Positions 1 through 8,772 of a stretch of 64,000 nt of DNA are shown in pieces. The notes under the pieces are model-generated. The model was not told the DNA's origin. It searched no databases and was given only the letters and a program-made list of their open reading frames with translations. Origin of the DNA: an uncultured Opitutia bacterium (GTDB lineage: Bacteria; Verrucomicrobiota; Verrucomicrobiia; Opitutales; Opitutaceae); contig CAITWF010000117.1 of the NCBI GenBank assembly GCA_903896015.1, positions 1 through 64,000 of the forward strand, given 5' to 3'. Every line of letters starts with the position of its first letter. Positions within the stretch are counted from its first letter, which is position 1. Position numbers and translations under genes: made by a program.

Positions 1-54
1 CAGATCTTGTTTCGTTACGTTGATCACTGCATCGTTTCGCTTCGGGCGGTTCAT
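1..54 (-). CDS. Start of an unidentified protein, cut by the left edge
   Basis: Reading the minus strand from position 54, an ATG opens 18 codons (MNRPKRNDAVINVTKQDL) that run off the window. An AGGA motif lies about 7 bases before the ATG, which is a better ribosome binding site than most genes here have, so I take this as a true start. The basic start followed by 'VTKQDL' would suit the first helix of a LacI- or GntR-like DNA-binding domain. That is only a guess from 18 residues, and no function can be assigned. Confidence 0.5.
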   Translation of the reverse strand, partial: MNRPKRNDAVINVTKQDL

Positions 55-127
55 GGTTTTCCTTTGTTGGTGGTTTTTGGCTTTAGCACCAAACCACTTA
101 CCATGTTCCGCCTTTTTGCTGAACTCT

Positions 128-157
128 CCGGACACTACCGCCCACCCGCATGTCCGG
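128..157. promoter_or_regulatory. Perfect 7-bp inverted repeat, possible operator
   Basis: CCGGACA (128-134) and TGTCCGG (151-157) are exact inverted copies separated by 16 bases. They lie in the 174-bp space between the partial gene at the left edge and the end of the alpha-galactosidase, upstream of the partial gene. There is no T tract, so a terminator is unlikely. Dyads of this kind can be regulator sites, but no partner is known. Confidence 0.3.
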
Positions 158-228
158 TGGTGTAACAGGGACAGCCGGTAACGGCCTACCTATGTTTATT
201 TGGCGCCAATTTGAGGCGCTGAAAGTGA

Positions 229-1434
229 TTAGCGCGACAGACGGAGGAACAGGGTGTCGTGCCGCTTCAGCATGACTTCGCGGTGGTCCTCAATCGGGCC
301 GAGATTCTTACCAGTCCACACGTCGTAAGCTTTCCAGCCGCGAGCCGCGCCGGCTTCGGTGAGATGGAGTGAAATTCCGCGGAGAAAAGAATCCTGACCA
401 AAGTTGACGATAGCGAGGGCTAAGTCGCCATTGGCGAGTGGGCGCGACCAAATCTCGATCGGACCTTCGGCGAAGATGCGATCACCCTGCCGACCCAGCG
501 AATCCTGATCGATTGCGAGGACGTCGCGATTGGTGAGGATGGCCGTGATTTCCGGCGTGAGTTTGGTGAGGTTGTTGCCCGCGAGCAACGGTGCCGCGAG
601 GATCGCCCAGAGGCTCATGTGCGTGCGGTTTTCATCGAGTGTGAGATCGCCATTGCCCACCTCGAGCATGTCGGGATCGTTCCAGTGGCCTGGGCCGGCA
701 TACTTTGAGAGACCGGCTTGACCACGGGCAATGAGGGCGACGCTCTTGAAGTTTGCGTTGATGTCGTCGCCGGTGCGCCAGAGGTGCGCGCCGACTTCGG
801 GCGCCCACTGCCAGACGGAATCGTAGCCATATTCGCAGAGGCTGTAGATAATTGGTCGGCCAGTCTGCAGGAGGGCTTGGTGCATTTTCTCGTAGGCCGA
901 GCGCATCAGCTGGAGTTGATTCGCTTTGTCGTCGGGTGCGGCCTGCGCCATTACCGTGCGAAAGGTGCAGAGGTCATATTTAAGGAAGTCGATGCCCCAC
1001 AAGGCGTAGAGATCAGCATCCTGCTGCTCGTGGCCATAGCTGCCCTCAAATTTTGCGCACGTTTGTGGACCGGGAGAACTGTAGATGCCGAGCTTCAGGC
1101 CTTTGCCGTGAACGTAGTTGGCCAAGGCCTTCATGTCGGGAAATTTCTCGTTGGCGTGGAGCACGCCCTGCGCGTCGCGCTGCCCCTCCCATGCATCGTC
1201 GATATTTACATAGAGGTAGCCGGCATCGCGCATCCCGGACGATACCATGATGTCGGCAGCCTGACGGATGTCGGCGTCCGTAACCTTTCGACCGAAGCAA
1301 TTCCAGGAGTTCCAGCCCATCGGCGGTGTGGCAGCCAGGGGAGAGGCTTGCGAGTCGGCGGGAGCGCTCTGGGCGGTCGTCAGGAGCACCGCGAAGACTG
1401 CGAAAATTCGGGGAAGATTTTGCATTACTCTCAT
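229..1434 (-). CDS. Exported alpha-galactosidase, glycoside hydrolase family 27
   Basis: This enzyme should release terminal alpha-linked galactose from oligo- or polysaccharides outside the cytoplasm. Family GH27 marks are clear: MGWNSWNCFG near the N-terminus, NIDDAW, the nucleophile Asp in FLKYDLC, the acid/base Asp in WRTGDDI, and GPGHWNDPDMLEVG. A C-terminal all-beta domain completes the fold. The reading frame stays open to a TTG at 1461 with further ATGs at 1452, 1434 and 1425. I chose 1434 because it gives a compact signal peptide (MRVMQNLPRIFAVFAVLL, then AQSAPA). The start is uncertain; the family call is not. No operon partner is visible: the neighbour upstream is a long intergenic space, and the gene downstream is a fragment at the window edge. 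Confidence 0.93.
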   Translation of the reverse strand: MRVMQNLPRIFAVFAVLLTTAQSAPADSQASPLAATPPMGWNSWNCFGRKVTDADIRQAADIMVSSGMRDAGYLYVNIDDAWEGQRDAQGVLHANEKFPDMKALANYVHGKGLKLGIYSSPGPQTCAKFEGSYGHEQQDADLYALWGIDFLKYDLCTFRTVMAQAAPDDKANQLQLMRSAYEKMHQALLQTGRPIIYSLCEYGYDSVWQWAPEVGAHLWRTGDDINANFKSVALIARGQAGLSKYAGPGHWNDPDMLEVGNGDLTLDENRTHMSLWAILAAPLLAGNNLTKLTPEITAILTNRDVLAIDQDSLGRQGDRIFAEGPIEIWSRPLANGDLALAIVNFGQDSFLRGISLHLTEAGAARGWKAYDVWTGKNLGPIEDHREVMLKRHDTLFLRLSR

Positions 1435-1608
1435 TTTTGCCGGCGTGAGCATATTCTCCAATCATATTGTGCAAGCGCGCCAACCGCGCTTTCGGCCGCG
1501 GTCTTGACATCGATTCATAGGGGCGACTGCGAGGATAACTTGTGAATAACTTCCCCTTGTCTCGACGAACTCGCGCCGCACCATTGTGATCCCTCCCGCC
1601 AAAAATCT

Positions 1609-1629
1609 CACTTAGAGCCTAGCTCAGTG
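1609..1629 (+). ncRNA. Irregular hairpin just before a terminator; possible small RNA or leader element
   Basis: CACT (1609-1612) and GAGC (1615-1618) pair with GCTC (1622-1625) and AGTG (1626-1629). This makes an 8-bp stem with a 2-base bulge and a 3-base loop, 8 bases before the terminator stem. Together they could be the 3' end of a short untranslated RNA or an attenuated leader of the str operon. No family is recognised and the 5' end cannot be placed. Confidence 0.25.
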
Positions 1630-1636
1630 GGATTTT

Positions 1637-1668
1637 ACGCCCGGTCTTTTGACCGGGCGTTTTTTTTT
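1637..1668 (+). terminator. Rho-independent terminator
   Basis: A perfect 10-bp stem, ACGCCCGGTC (1637-1646) with GACCGGGCGT (1651-1660), closes a TTTT loop and is followed by a run of T to 1668. It points in the plus direction. No coding region lies in front of it on that strand, since the alpha-galactosidase is on the other strand. It must therefore end an untranslated transcript or act as an attenuator ahead of rpsL. Confidence 0.85.
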
Positions 1669-1939
1669 GACGTGTGCCGCGCGTGAAATCTCTCGCTGCA
1701 ATCGAGTTCGCGCTTGAGTTCTGCCAGCGAGTCACAACGTTCGACCCTCTTTTCTCTCACTCTCGCGCGTTGTCGGTTTCGGTCGATGGACGCTTTTTTT
1801 CTTTCGCGGACCGGGGCCAAATCCCGAATTTCGCGAGCATCTCTACTTTTCGCCAAAAAGTTCTTGCCCAGCTTTCGGCGCACGGTAGCGTCTCACCTCT
1901 TTTCTCCAATTTTCCCTCGATAACTCACTTTCTCCTCGT

Positions 1940-2320
1940 ATGCCGACCATCAACCAACTCGTGCGCAAAGGCCGCCGCAAGGTGCGCATCAAGTCGAAGT
2001 CCCCGGCTTTGAACGGCAATCCGTTTCGCCGCGGCGTATGCGTGCAGGTCATGACCCGTACCCCGAAGAAGCCGAACTCCGCCATCCGCAAAGTCGCGAA
2101 GGTCCGGCTCACGAACGGCAACGAAGTCATTTCCTACATCCCCGATGAGGGCCACAATCTCCAAGAGCACTCGATCGTCCTCGTGCGCGGTGGCCGCGTG
2201 AAGGATCTCCCCGGCGTGCGTTACCACATTGTGCGTGGCACGCTCGACGCGACGGGCGTCGAGAAGCGCCGTCGCTCGCGTTCGAAATACGGCGTCAAGC
2301 GCCCGAAGGCCGCGAAGTAA
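1940..2320 (+). CDS. rpsL: 30S ribosomal protein S12
   Basis: S12 sits at the decoding centre of the small subunit and helps monitor codon-anticodon pairing. At 126 residues it has the usual length. The family segment [11 protein letters not shown], the site of classic streptomycin-resistance changes, and PGVRYH are present, followed by a basic C-terminus. It opens the str part of the cluster, 40 bases before rpsG. There is no Shine-Dalgarno motif in the pyrimidine-rich bases before the ATG. Confidence 0.98.
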   Translation: MPTINQLVRKGRRKVRIKSKSPALNGNPFRRGVCVQVMTRTPKKPNSAIRKVAKVRLTNGNEVISYIPDEGHNLQEHSIVLVRGGRVKDLPGVRYHIVRGTLDATGVEKRRRSRSKYGVKRPKAAK

Positions 2321-2360
2321 TCCGCGTTTTTCTTTTTCAATTCTTTAAAACCATTTCGTC

Positions 2361-2834
2361 ATGTCACGCCGTCATAGAGCAGAAAAACGTCAGGTCGTTC
2401 CGGATGCCCGTTACAAGAGCCCGCTCGTCGCGCACTTGGTCAATGTGATCATGAAGAGCGGCAAGAAGAACCTCGCCCAGCGCATCGTCTACGGTGCGTT
2501 TGAAAAAGTTTCCGAGAAGCTCGAGAAGGGCGATCCGGTGGATTTGCTGCTCGGTGCGCTGGAGAATGCGCGTCCGCGCCTTGAGGTGAAGAGCCGCCGT
2601 GTCGGTGGTGCCACCTATCAGGTGCCCGTTGAAATTTCGTTCGAACGCCAGGAGTCCCTCGCGCTCCGCTGGATCGTTGATGCGGCGCACGCCCGCAAGG
2701 GCGTGACGATGAAAGATGCCCTCGCGGCCGAGATCATCGATGCCTACAACAACACCGGTGGCGTTGTGAAGAAGAAGGAAGATACCCACAAGATGGCCCA
2801 GGCGAATCGCGCCTTCGCCCACTTGCGTTGGTAA
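2361..2834 (+). CDS. rpsG: 30S ribosomal protein S7
   Basis: S7 nucleates assembly of the 16S rRNA head domain and lies near the exit site. The 157 residues match the bacterial family, starting [10 protein letters not shown] and including [15 protein letters not shown] and the C-terminal [13 protein letters not shown]. It lies between rpsL and fusA as in the classical str operon, with 22 bases before fusA. In enterobacteria S7 represses its own operon through the rpsL-rpsG spacer; the 40-base spacer here is short and T-rich with no obvious fold. Confidence 0.98.
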   Translation: MSRRHRAEKRQVVPDARYKSPLVAHLVNVIMKSGKKNLAQRIVYGAFEKVSEKLEKGDPVDLLLGALENARPRLEVKSRRVGGATYQVPVEISFERQESLALRWIVDAAHARKGVTMKDALAAEIIDAYNNTGGVVKKKEDTHKMAQANRAFAHLRW

Positions 2835-2856
2835 GGTTAGTCAATCCGTTCCTTCC

Positions 2857-5052
2857 ATGTCCGCCTCCGCCGCACCTGCCATTACCATCGTCACCGACAA
2901 GGCGAAGATCTCTCCGGTCAACGCCAAGGATCGTCCGTTCCCGCTCGAATGGACGCGCAACATCGGCATCGCCGCGCATATCGATGCGGGCAAAACCACG
3001 ACGACCGAGCGTATTCTTTTCTACTCCGGCGCCGTCCACAAGATGGGCGAAGTCCATGAAGGCACCACGGTGACCGACTGGATGGAGCAGGAGCGCGAGC
3101 GCGGCATCACCATTACCGCGGCCGCCATTTCCTGCGCGTGGAATGCCTCTTGGGGTCCCTGGAAGGGAATCAAGCAGCGCATCAATATTATCGACACTCC
3201 CGGCCACGTGGATTTCACGGCAGAGGTGGAGCGCTCACTCCGCGTGCTCGACGGCGCCGTCGCCGTGTTCTGCGCCGTTGCTGGCGTGCAGCCGCAGTCC
3301 GAGACCGTCTGGCGCCAAGCCAATAAATACAAAGTTCCGCGCGTCGCCTTCATCAATAAGATGGATCGCACCGGTGCTGACTTTTTCCGCGCGGTTTCTG
3401 AAATGCGCGAGAAGCTCAAGGCCAACGCGCATCCGATTTTCTTGCCGATCGGCAAGGAAGAAAATTTCTCAGGCCTCGTCGATCTCGTGCAGAACGTCGC
3501 TTATTCCTTTGAGGAAGATCCGGCGGATCAGCTCGGGATGAATCCGCAGACGATTCCAATTCCGGAGTCGATGGTTGCGCAGTCGAAGGAATATCGCGAC
3601 AAGCTGATTGAAGCCGTTTCTGACTTCGACGACGTCATCGCGGAAAAATATCTCGGCGGTGAAGAGATCAGCGTTCAGGAACTGATGCTGGGCGTACGCA
3701 AGGCCACGATCTCGCTTCAATTCACGGGCGTGATTCCTGGTTCCGCGTTCAAGAAGAAGGGCGTACAGCGCCTCCTTGACTGCGTGGTGAACTACCTCCC
3801 GAGCCCGATCGACGTTCCACCGATGCAGGGTCAGGATAGCGATGGCAAGACCGTCGAGGCTGTCGTCGACGACAAGGCCAAGCTGGCCGGTCTCGCGTTC
3901 AAACTCTGGAACGATCCGTTTGTCGGCCGCCTCGTATTCTTCCGTGTTTACACCGGGCAGATCAAGCGCGGCATGTCGCTCTACAATCCGCGCACCCGCC
4001 GCAGCGAACGCGTTTCGCGTCTCGTTCTCATGCGCGCGATCGAGCGCGAAGAAATTGATTTGGCGTATTCGGGCGACATATGCGCCGTCGTCGGTGTGAA
4101 GGATGTCATCACCGGTGATACCCTGTGTGACGAAGATTTCGACATTCGTCTGGAGCCGCCGTCTTTCCCCGAGCCCGTCATCTCGATGTCGATCGAGCCG
4201 AATTCGAAGGCTGATCAGGAAAAGATGGGCAATGCGCTACAGCGCCTCGTCGCAGAAGATCCGACCTTGCGCGTCAAGACCGATCAGGACACGGGTCAAA
4301 CCATTCTGGCCGGCATGGGCGAACTCCACCTCGACATCATTCGCGATCGCATGAAGCGCGAGTTCAAGGTCGAAGCCACCGCGGGCAAGCCGCAGATCGC
4401 GTATCGCGAAACGATCAAAGCCAAGGCCGATGGCGAAGGTAAGTTTATTCGCCAATCCGGTGGCAAGGGCCAGTATGGTCACGTCTGCGTGATCATGGAG
4501 CCGGCGGAAAAAGGAAAAGGCGTCGAAGTCATCAACGAAACCGTTGGTGGATCGATCCCGAAGGAATTCATCAAGCCTGCGACTGAAGGTATTCTGGAAG
4601 GCGCCAACAACGGCGTCGTTGCTGGTTTCCCTGTGGTCGACGTCATCATCCGCATCACGGACGGTTCCTTCCACGAGGTTGATTCGTCGGAACTGGCGTT
4701 TAAGATGGCCGGCATCTTCGCGTTCAAGGACGCGATGAAGAAGGCGACTCCGATTCTCCTTGAGCCCATCATGGGCGTCGAAGTTACCACGCCGGAAGAA
4801 TACCAAGGCGATCTCATGGGCGACATCAACCGTCGCCGTGGTCAGATCCAAGGCATGGAGAACAAGGCCGGCGCTTGCGTCATCAGTGCGCACGTCCCGC
4901 TCGAATTGCTTTTCGGCTACGTTACTGACATCCGCTCGCTCTCGAAGGGTCGCGCCAGCGCCGGCATCACGCCGTCGCACTTCGAACAAGTGCCGAATTC
5001 CCTGCTCGCCAAAATCGTCGAGGCCAATGCCAAAGGCCCCGCCCGCACCTAA
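2857..5052 (+). CDS. fusA: Translation elongation factor G
   Basis: EF-G is the GTPase that moves tRNAs and mRNA through the ribosome after each peptide bond. All G-domain motifs are visible: [10 protein letters not shown] (P loop, about residues 34-43), RGITI (switch I), DTPGH (switch II) and NKMD. Domains II-V follow. At 731 residues it is about 30 longer than usual, owing to an N-terminal extension of about 28 residues before the WTRNIGI start of the domain and a small insert before IIDTPGH. In many bacteria tuf follows, but here rpsJ starts 20 bases later. Confidence 0.98.
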   Translation: MSASAAPAITIVTDKAKISPVNAKDRPFPLEWTRNIGIAAHIDAGKTTTTERILFYSGAVHKMGEVHEGTTVTDWMEQERERGITITAAAISCAWNASWGPWKGIKQRINIIDTPGHVDFTAEVERSLRVLDGAVAVFCAVAGVQPQSETVWRQANKYKVPRVAFINKMDRTGADFFRAVSEMREKLKANAHPIFLPIGKEENFSGLVDLVQNVAYSFEEDPADQLGMNPQTIPIPESMVAQSKEYRDKLIEAVSDFDDVIAEKYLGGEEISVQELMLGVRKATISLQFTGVIPGSAFKKKGVQRLLDCVVNYLPSPIDVPPMQGQDSDGKTVEAVVDDKAKLAGLAFKLWNDPFVGRLVFFRVYTGQIKRGMSLYNPRTRRSERVSRLVLMRAIEREEIDLAYSGDICAVVGVKDVITGDTLCDEDFDIRLEPPSFPEPVISMSIEPNSKADQEKMGNALQRLVAEDPTLRVKTDQDTGQTILAGMGELHLDIIRDRMKREFKVEATAGKPQIAYRETIKAKADGEGKFIRQSGGKGQYGHVCVIMEPAEKGKGVEVINETVGGSIPKEFIKPATEGILEGANNGVVAGFPVVDVIIRITDGSFHEVDSSELAFKMAGIFAFKDAMKKATPILLEPIMGVEVTTPEEYQGDLMGDINRRRGQIQGMENKAGACVISAHVPLELLFGYVTDIRSLSKGRASAGITPSHFEQVPNSLLAKIVEANAKGPART

Positions 5053-5072
5053 ACCTTCGTTCTTTTTACGCC

Positions 5073-5381
5073 ATGAAAGGCCAACGCATTCGCATCAAAC
5101 TCCAGGGCTTCGACTATCGCGTGATCGATCAGTCAGCCCAGGACATCGTCGAGACCGCCAAGCGCTCCGGCGCCCGTGTCTCGGGCCCGATCCCGCTGCC
5201 CACCCGCATCGAGAAGCTTTCGGTCAACCGCTCCCCGCACGTCGACAAGAAGTCCATGGAGCAATTCGAGACGCGCACGCACAAGCGTCTCATCGATATC
5301 ATCGAGCCGACCGCGCAAACGGTCGACGAGCTCAAGAAACTAAACCTCCCGTCCGGCGTAGATATTACCATCAACGTCTAA
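5073..5381 (+). CDS. rpsJ: 30S ribosomal protein S10
   Basis: S10 is a head protein of the small subunit and also the NusE partner of NusB in transcription antitermination. The 102 residues match the family throughout ([51 protein letters not shown]). It starts the S10 part of the cluster directly behind fusA, with no tuf between. A 108-base spacer with a structured element separates it from rplC. No Shine-Dalgarno motif is seen. Confidence 0.98.
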   Translation: MKGQRIRIKLQGFDYRVIDQSAQDIVETAKRSGARVSGPIPLPTRIEKLSVNRSPHVDKKSMEQFETRTHKRLIDIIEPTAQTVDELKKLNLPSGVDITINV

Positions 5382-5408
5382 ACTTTAACTTTTCAGTCCA
5401 TCGTTAGC

Positions 5409-5447
5409 AGTAATCTGTGTGCCTCCGGGCACCGCCAGATTTCGACT
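5409..5447 (+). promoter_or_regulatory. Three-tier RNA stem-loop between rpsJ and rplC
   Basis: Nested complementary blocks can be read directly: AGT (5409-5411) with ACT (5445-5447), AATCTG (5412-5417) with CAGATT (5436-5441), and GTGCC (5419-5423) with GGCAC (5428-5432) around a TCCG tetraloop. Internal loops separate the tiers. There is no T tract, so it is not a terminator. The position suggests an mRNA element controlling the rplC-rplD part, for example a ribosomal-protein binding leader. That role is inferred. Confidence 0.5.
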
Positions 5448-5489
5448 AATGTAGGTCTCAAACGGAACCCTCCACCTACCACTTAGCCC

Positions 5490-6221
5490 ATGATCTCATC
5501 CCTTCTCGGCAAGAAGATCGGAATGACGCAGGTCTACGACGCTCAAAACGTCCTGATCCCCGTCACCGTGGTCGAAGCCGGACCCTGTTCAGTGGTCCAG
5601 GTCAAGACTGTCGAAACCGACGGCTACAACGCCGTGCAAATCGGTTTTTCGACCAAGAAAAACAAGAACGCCAGTGCGGCCGAACTCGCCCACGCGAAGA
5701 AAGCCAATCTCGACAACGCCCCCCGCGTGCTCAGCGAAGTTCGACTTGAGGCGGCTCCCACGCTCAAGGTCGGCGACGTCGTCAACGTTAGCGCCTTCAA
5801 AGAAGGCATGCTCGTCGACGTCATCGGCATCACCAAGGGCAAAGGCTTCCAAGGTGTAGTCCGCCGCTTCCGTGTCGCTGGCGGTCCTGCCGCCCACGGC
5901 TCGATGTTCCACCGCCGCATCGGTTCGATTGGCATGCGCCAGACCCCTGGCCGCTCGTGGAAGAACCAGTCGATGCCTGGCCACATGGGCAGTGAGCAGC
6001 GCACAGTTCAGAACCTGCGCCTCGTGAAAATCATCGCCGACAAGAATTTGCTGCTCGTGAAGGGCGCGATTCCCGGTGCCAACGGCGACGACGTGATCGT
6101 TCGCTCCGCCATCAAGGGCCAGTGGGCTGAGAAGGTTGTTGCTGCCGCTCCGGCCGCCGACGCCAAAGCCGCTGCCAAGCCCGCCGCGAAACCCGCCGCC
6201 GCTCCGGCCGCGAAGAAATAA
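5490..6221 (+). CDS. rplC: 50S ribosomal protein L3 with Ala/Pro/Lys-rich tail
   Basis: L3 is an early assembly protein whose long loop reaches the peptidyl-transferase centre. The core is typical: LGKKIGMTQVYD, KGKGFQGVVRRF, RRIGSIGMRQTPGR and MPGHMGSEQRTVQNL. At 243 residues it exceeds the usual length of about 210 because of a low-complexity C-terminal tail of about 27 residues (Ala, Pro, Lys) after WAEK. The start follows CTACCACTTAGCCC, which lacks a Shine-Dalgarno motif. rplD follows after 18 bases. Confidence 0.98.
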   Translation: MISSLLGKKIGMTQVYDAQNVLIPVTVVEAGPCSVVQVKTVETDGYNAVQIGFSTKKNKNASAAELAHAKKANLDNAPRVLSEVRLEAAPTLKVGDVVNVSAFKEGMLVDVIGITKGKGFQGVVRRFRVAGGPAAHGSMFHRRIGSIGMRQTPGRSWKNQSMPGHMGSEQRTVQNLRLVKIIADKNLLLVKGAIPGANGDDVIVRSAIKGQWAEKVVAAAPAADAKAAAKPAAKPAAAPAAKK

Positions 6222-6239
6222 TTCGGAGGAAACTGACAC

Positions 6240-6872
6240 ATGAAACTCCAAGTTTTTAAATCCGACGGCACGTCGAGCACCGAAAAAGATTTCAGTATCC
6301 CGACCTTCGAAGGCGACAAGGGTCTCCAGGCCGTCAAGGAAGTGATCGTGGCGATCAACGCCAACAACCGCCAGGGCACCCACTCCACGAAGACTCGTGG
6401 CGAAGTCCGTGGCGGCGGCAAAAAGCCGTGGCGCCAGAAGGGCACCGGTCGCGCCCGCGCCGGCTCCATCCGCTCGCCCCTGTGGTCCGGCGGTGGTGTC
6501 GTGTTCGGCCCGAAGCCCCGCGACTACTCCAAGAAAATTAACGACAAGGTGAAGTCGCTTGCATTCAGCCGTGCGCTCTTTGACCGTGCGATCGCTGGCG
6601 AAATCGCTGTCATCGAGCAGTTCGACGCCGCCGCGAAGAAGACGAAGGCCGTTGACCAGATCGTCGCGCGCATCGCGCCGAAGGGGAAAATTCTCCTCGT
6701 CGACGCGCCGTTCACGACCGACGCCAGCCGCGCCGCTCGCAACATCGAGCGCGTCACGCTTCAGGAAGCCGCGAAGCTCAACACCCTCGATCTCGCGCAA
6801 TACAAAAAAATCATCGTCAGCACCAAGGCCCTCGAAGCGATCCTCGCCCGAGTCAACGGAGGTAAAAACTGA
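6240..6872 (+). CDS. rplD: 50S ribosomal protein L4
   Basis: L4 lines the peptide exit tunnel. In gammaproteobacteria it also regulates the S10 operon. The tunnel loop is recognisable ([23 protein letters not shown] is its conserved run, about residues 44-66), as is [19 protein letters not shown]. The length of 210 residues is normal. A strong GGAGGA ribosome binding site sits 9 bases before the ATG, in contrast to the genes before it. The stop overlaps the rplW start by one base. Confidence 0.98.
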   Translation: MKLQVFKSDGTSSTEKDFSIPTFEGDKGLQAVKEVIVAINANNRQGTHSTKTRGEVRGGGKKPWRQKGTGRARAGSIRSPLWSGGGVVFGPKPRDYSKKINDKVKSLAFSRALFDRAIAGEIAVIEQFDAAAKKTKAVDQIVARIAPKGKILLVDAPFTTDASRAARNIERVTLQEAAKLNTLDLAQYKKIIVSTKALEAILARVNGGKN

Positions 6873-7153
6873 TGCAAGCCGACAAAGTTTTGAAACTCGT
6901 CCGCCTCACGGAAAAGGCCAGCAAGCTCAGCTCCGAGCTCGGCCAATACACGTTCGAGGTTTTCAAATTCACGAACAAGCACCAGATCGCCGAAGCGGTT
7001 GAAAAGACCTTCAAGGTAACCGTCCGCCGCGTGAACGTGATGACCATTCGTGGCAAAAACAAGAAGAGCCGCACCGGCCGTCCCACGATTGGTTCCGACT
7101 ACAAGAAGGCCATCGTGACGCTCAAGGCCGGCGACAAAATCGAGCTCGTCTAA
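6872..7153 (+). CDS. rplW: 50S ribosomal protein L23
   Basis: L23 sits at the tunnel exit and is the docking site for trigger factor and SRP. The 93 residues have the family pattern: VRLTEKASKL near the start, then YTFEVFKFTNKHQIAEAVEKTF and VRRVNVM, and a GRPTIGSDYKKAIVTLK segment near the end. The start shares its A with the TGA stop of rplD. GGAGG lies 8 bases upstream inside rplD, so translation is probably coupled. Confidence 0.98.
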   Translation: MQADKVLKLVRLTEKASKLSSELGQYTFEVFKFTNKHQIAEAVEKTFKVTVRRVNVMTIRGKNKKSRTGRPTIGSDYKKAIVTLKAGDKIELV

Positions 7154-7183
7154 TCGCGCCCGAAACTACGGAGAAAATCCAAC

Positions 7184-8050
7184 ATGCCTATTCATTCATT
7201 TCGTCCGCTCACGCCGTCCGGCCGCTTCACCTCCCTCAACATGGAGGAGGGTCTCTCGAAGGAACGCCCGCAGCGAGCGCTCACCACGAACAAGCACAAG
7301 AGCGGTGGTCGCAACGTCTATGGCCGCGTCACGACGCGCCATCGCGGCGGCGGGCACAAGCAGCTCTATCGCATCATCGACTTCAAGCGTTCGGTGCTCG
7401 ACATGCCCGCCAAAGTGCAGGCGATCGAATACGATCCCAACCGCTCGGCGAACATCGCGCTTATCTCCTACACCAACGGCGAGAAGACCTACATCATCGC
7501 GCCGAAGGGCCTGAAGCCTGGCACGATGATCTTCGCGTCGAACAAGGCGACGACGAACGATTTCAACGTGGGCAACAACTTCCCGCTCGCGATCATCCCG
7601 CCGTCGACGCGAGTTCACTGCGTTGAACTGGTACCTGGTCGCGGCGCCAAGATCGCCCGCGGCGCCGGCACGAGCCTCGAACTCGTCGCGATCGAAGGCT
7701 TGGTCGCTACGCTCAAGATGCCGTCCGGCGAACTTCGCCGCGTGCACGCCAACTGCCGCGCCACCATCGGTGAAGTCGGCAACGGCGATCATAACCAGCA
7801 GTCGCTCGGCAAGGCCGGTCGCAAGCGCTGGCTCGGCATCCGCCCGACCGTTCGCGGTATGGCGATGAATCCCGTCGATCACCCCAACGGGGGTGGTCAG
7901 GGCAAATCCAAGGGTGGTGGCGGTCGCCAACATCTCGTCTCGCCGTGGGGCCAGCTCGCCAAGGGCTTCGTCACGCGCCGCCGTTCGAAGCAGTCGAACT
8001 CGCAAATCATCACCCACCACAACGGCCGCAAGCCGCGTGGCCAAAAGTAA
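7184..8050 (+). CDS. rplB: 50S ribosomal protein L2
   Basis: L2 bridges the subunits and is needed for peptidyl-transferase activity. Its 288 residues include NVYGRVTTRHRGGGHKQLYR, the GRGAKIARGAGTS RNA-binding stretch, and HPNGGGQGKS, whose His is the conserved residue near the catalytic centre. The basic C-terminus is complete. A GGAG motif precedes the start. It lies in the standard order between rplW and rpsS. Confidence 0.98.
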   Translation: MPIHSFRPLTPSGRFTSLNMEEGLSKERPQRALTTNKHKSGGRNVYGRVTTRHRGGGHKQLYRIIDFKRSVLDMPAKVQAIEYDPNRSANIALISYTNGEKTYIIAPKGLKPGTMIFASNKATTNDFNVGNNFPLAIIPPSTRVHCVELVPGRGAKIARGAGTSLELVAIEGLVATLKMPSGELRRVHANCRATIGEVGNGDHNQQSLGKAGRKRWLGIRPTVRGMAMNPVDHPNGGGQGKSKGGGGRQHLVSPWGQLAKGFVTRRRSKQSNSQIITHHNGRKPRGQK

Positions 8051-8068
8051 CCCGGTCTTTTTCGCACC

Positions 8069-8344
8069 ATGGCACGTTCCATCAAAAAAGGTTTCTTCGT
8101 TGACTACCACCTGCTCGAGAAAATTGAGAAGGCGGTCAAGTCCGGCGCCAAGAAGCCCATCCAGACCTGGTCCCGCCGCTCGACGATCACGCCCGATTTT
8201 ATCGGCCACACGTTCAGCGTGCACAACGGCAAGATCTTCACCGCCGTTTACGTTACCGAGAATATGGTCGGCCACAAGCTCGGCGAATTCGCGCCGACGC
8301 GCACCTTCAAGGCGCACGGTGGCATGACCCGCAAGGAAATCTAA
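8069..8344 (+). CDS. rpsS: 30S ribosomal protein S19
   Basis: S19 pairs with S13 in the head of the small subunit. The 91 residues are a full-length family member: [44 protein letters not shown] and [10 protein letters not shown] are conserved stretches. Normally rplV follows at once. Here an unrelated exported protein gene of 327 bases begins 23 bases later. No Shine-Dalgarno motif is present. Confidence 0.98.
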   Translation: MARSIKKGFFVDYHLLEKIEKAVKSGAKKPIQTWSRRSTITPDFIGHTFSVHNGKIFTAVYVTENMVGHKLGEFAPTRTFKAHGGMTRKEI

Positions 8345-8367
8345 GTTCATTCCGCCGCCTCACTCCG

Positions 8368-8694
8368 ATGCTCCGTCGTCACCTCCAGTCCTGCCTGCTC
8401 GCGCTCGTCGCCGCCACGCCGTTTACGGCGCGGGCTGCGAACGCGTCTGCGGCGCTCGAGGTCGCTGCGGTGCAGCCGACGCTCGTCGCGGATCTCGTTT
8501 TGCTCGGTCACGGCTTCGATGCCGGTCTCCGTCAGGGCATGGTCTGTCGCGTGACCCGGGGTAGCGCCGACGTCGCCGAGATTCTTCTCGTCGACGTCCG
8601 CCCGACGTGCAGCGCCGCGCTCATCACGAGCCTCGCGCTGCACCAGTCGATCCACGCCGGCGATGTCGCGGCCATCAAGATTCTTAAAACCTAA
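8368..8694 (+). CDS. Small exported protein of unknown function inside the S10 operon
   Basis: The 108 residues begin with a clear signal peptide (MLRRHLQSCLLALVAATPF, then a TARA-like cleavage site). The mature part of about 85 residues alternates Val/Leu strands with GxDxGLRQGM and AEILLVDVRPTCSAALI. This resembles the small beta domains at the ends of FlgT-like and other exported proteins in Verrucomicrobia and Planctomycetes (a pattern match, not a search). It lies between rpsS and rplV on the same strand, with 23 bases before it, so it is almost certainly co-transcribed with ribosomal genes. Its codon use looks like its neighbours'. The function is unknown. Confidence 0.75.
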   Translation: MLRRHLQSCLLALVAATPFTARAANASAALEVAAVQPTLVADLVLLGHGFDAGLRQGMVCRVTRGSADVAEILLVDVRPTCSAALITSLALHQSIHAGDVAAIKILKT

Positions 8695-8772
8695 CTCACA
8701 GAAAAAACCAAAAGGGTAGGGCGTCTCACCGCGCTGCTATCGCCGATGAAAATCGGAATCATCACGATCACC

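Larger units (their letters stand above)
1462..1939. other. 478-bp intergenic region before the ribosomal cluster
   Basis: No protein gene is supported here. The space holds the promoter side of the alpha-galactosidase (minus strand), a TTGACA hexamer at 1504-1509 without a good -10 partner, an irregular hairpin at 1609-1629, a strong plus-strand terminator at 1637-1668, and about 270 bases of pyrimidine-rich leader before rpsL. The str promoter must lie either before the terminator, which would make the terminator an attenuator, or between 1669 and 1939. TTGCCC (1864-1869) with TAGCGT (1886-1891), spaced 16 bases, is a weak candidate. Confidence 0.6.

Noticed and set aside
1504-1532. TTGACA as a sigma-70 promoter on the plus strand
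   Set aside because: At 16-18 bases downstream there is only ACTGCG-like sequence, so no acceptable -10 box.
718-1545. 275-codon open frame on the plus strand opposite the alpha-galactosidase
   Set aside because: It is antisense to a clear GH27 gene, has no recognisable motif, and is expected from GC-rich codon use.
1615-1632. AGCTCAGTGGGA, resembling a tRNA D-arm
   Set aside because: No acceptor, anticodon or T arm can be folded around it; it is part of the hairpin before the terminator at 1637-1668.
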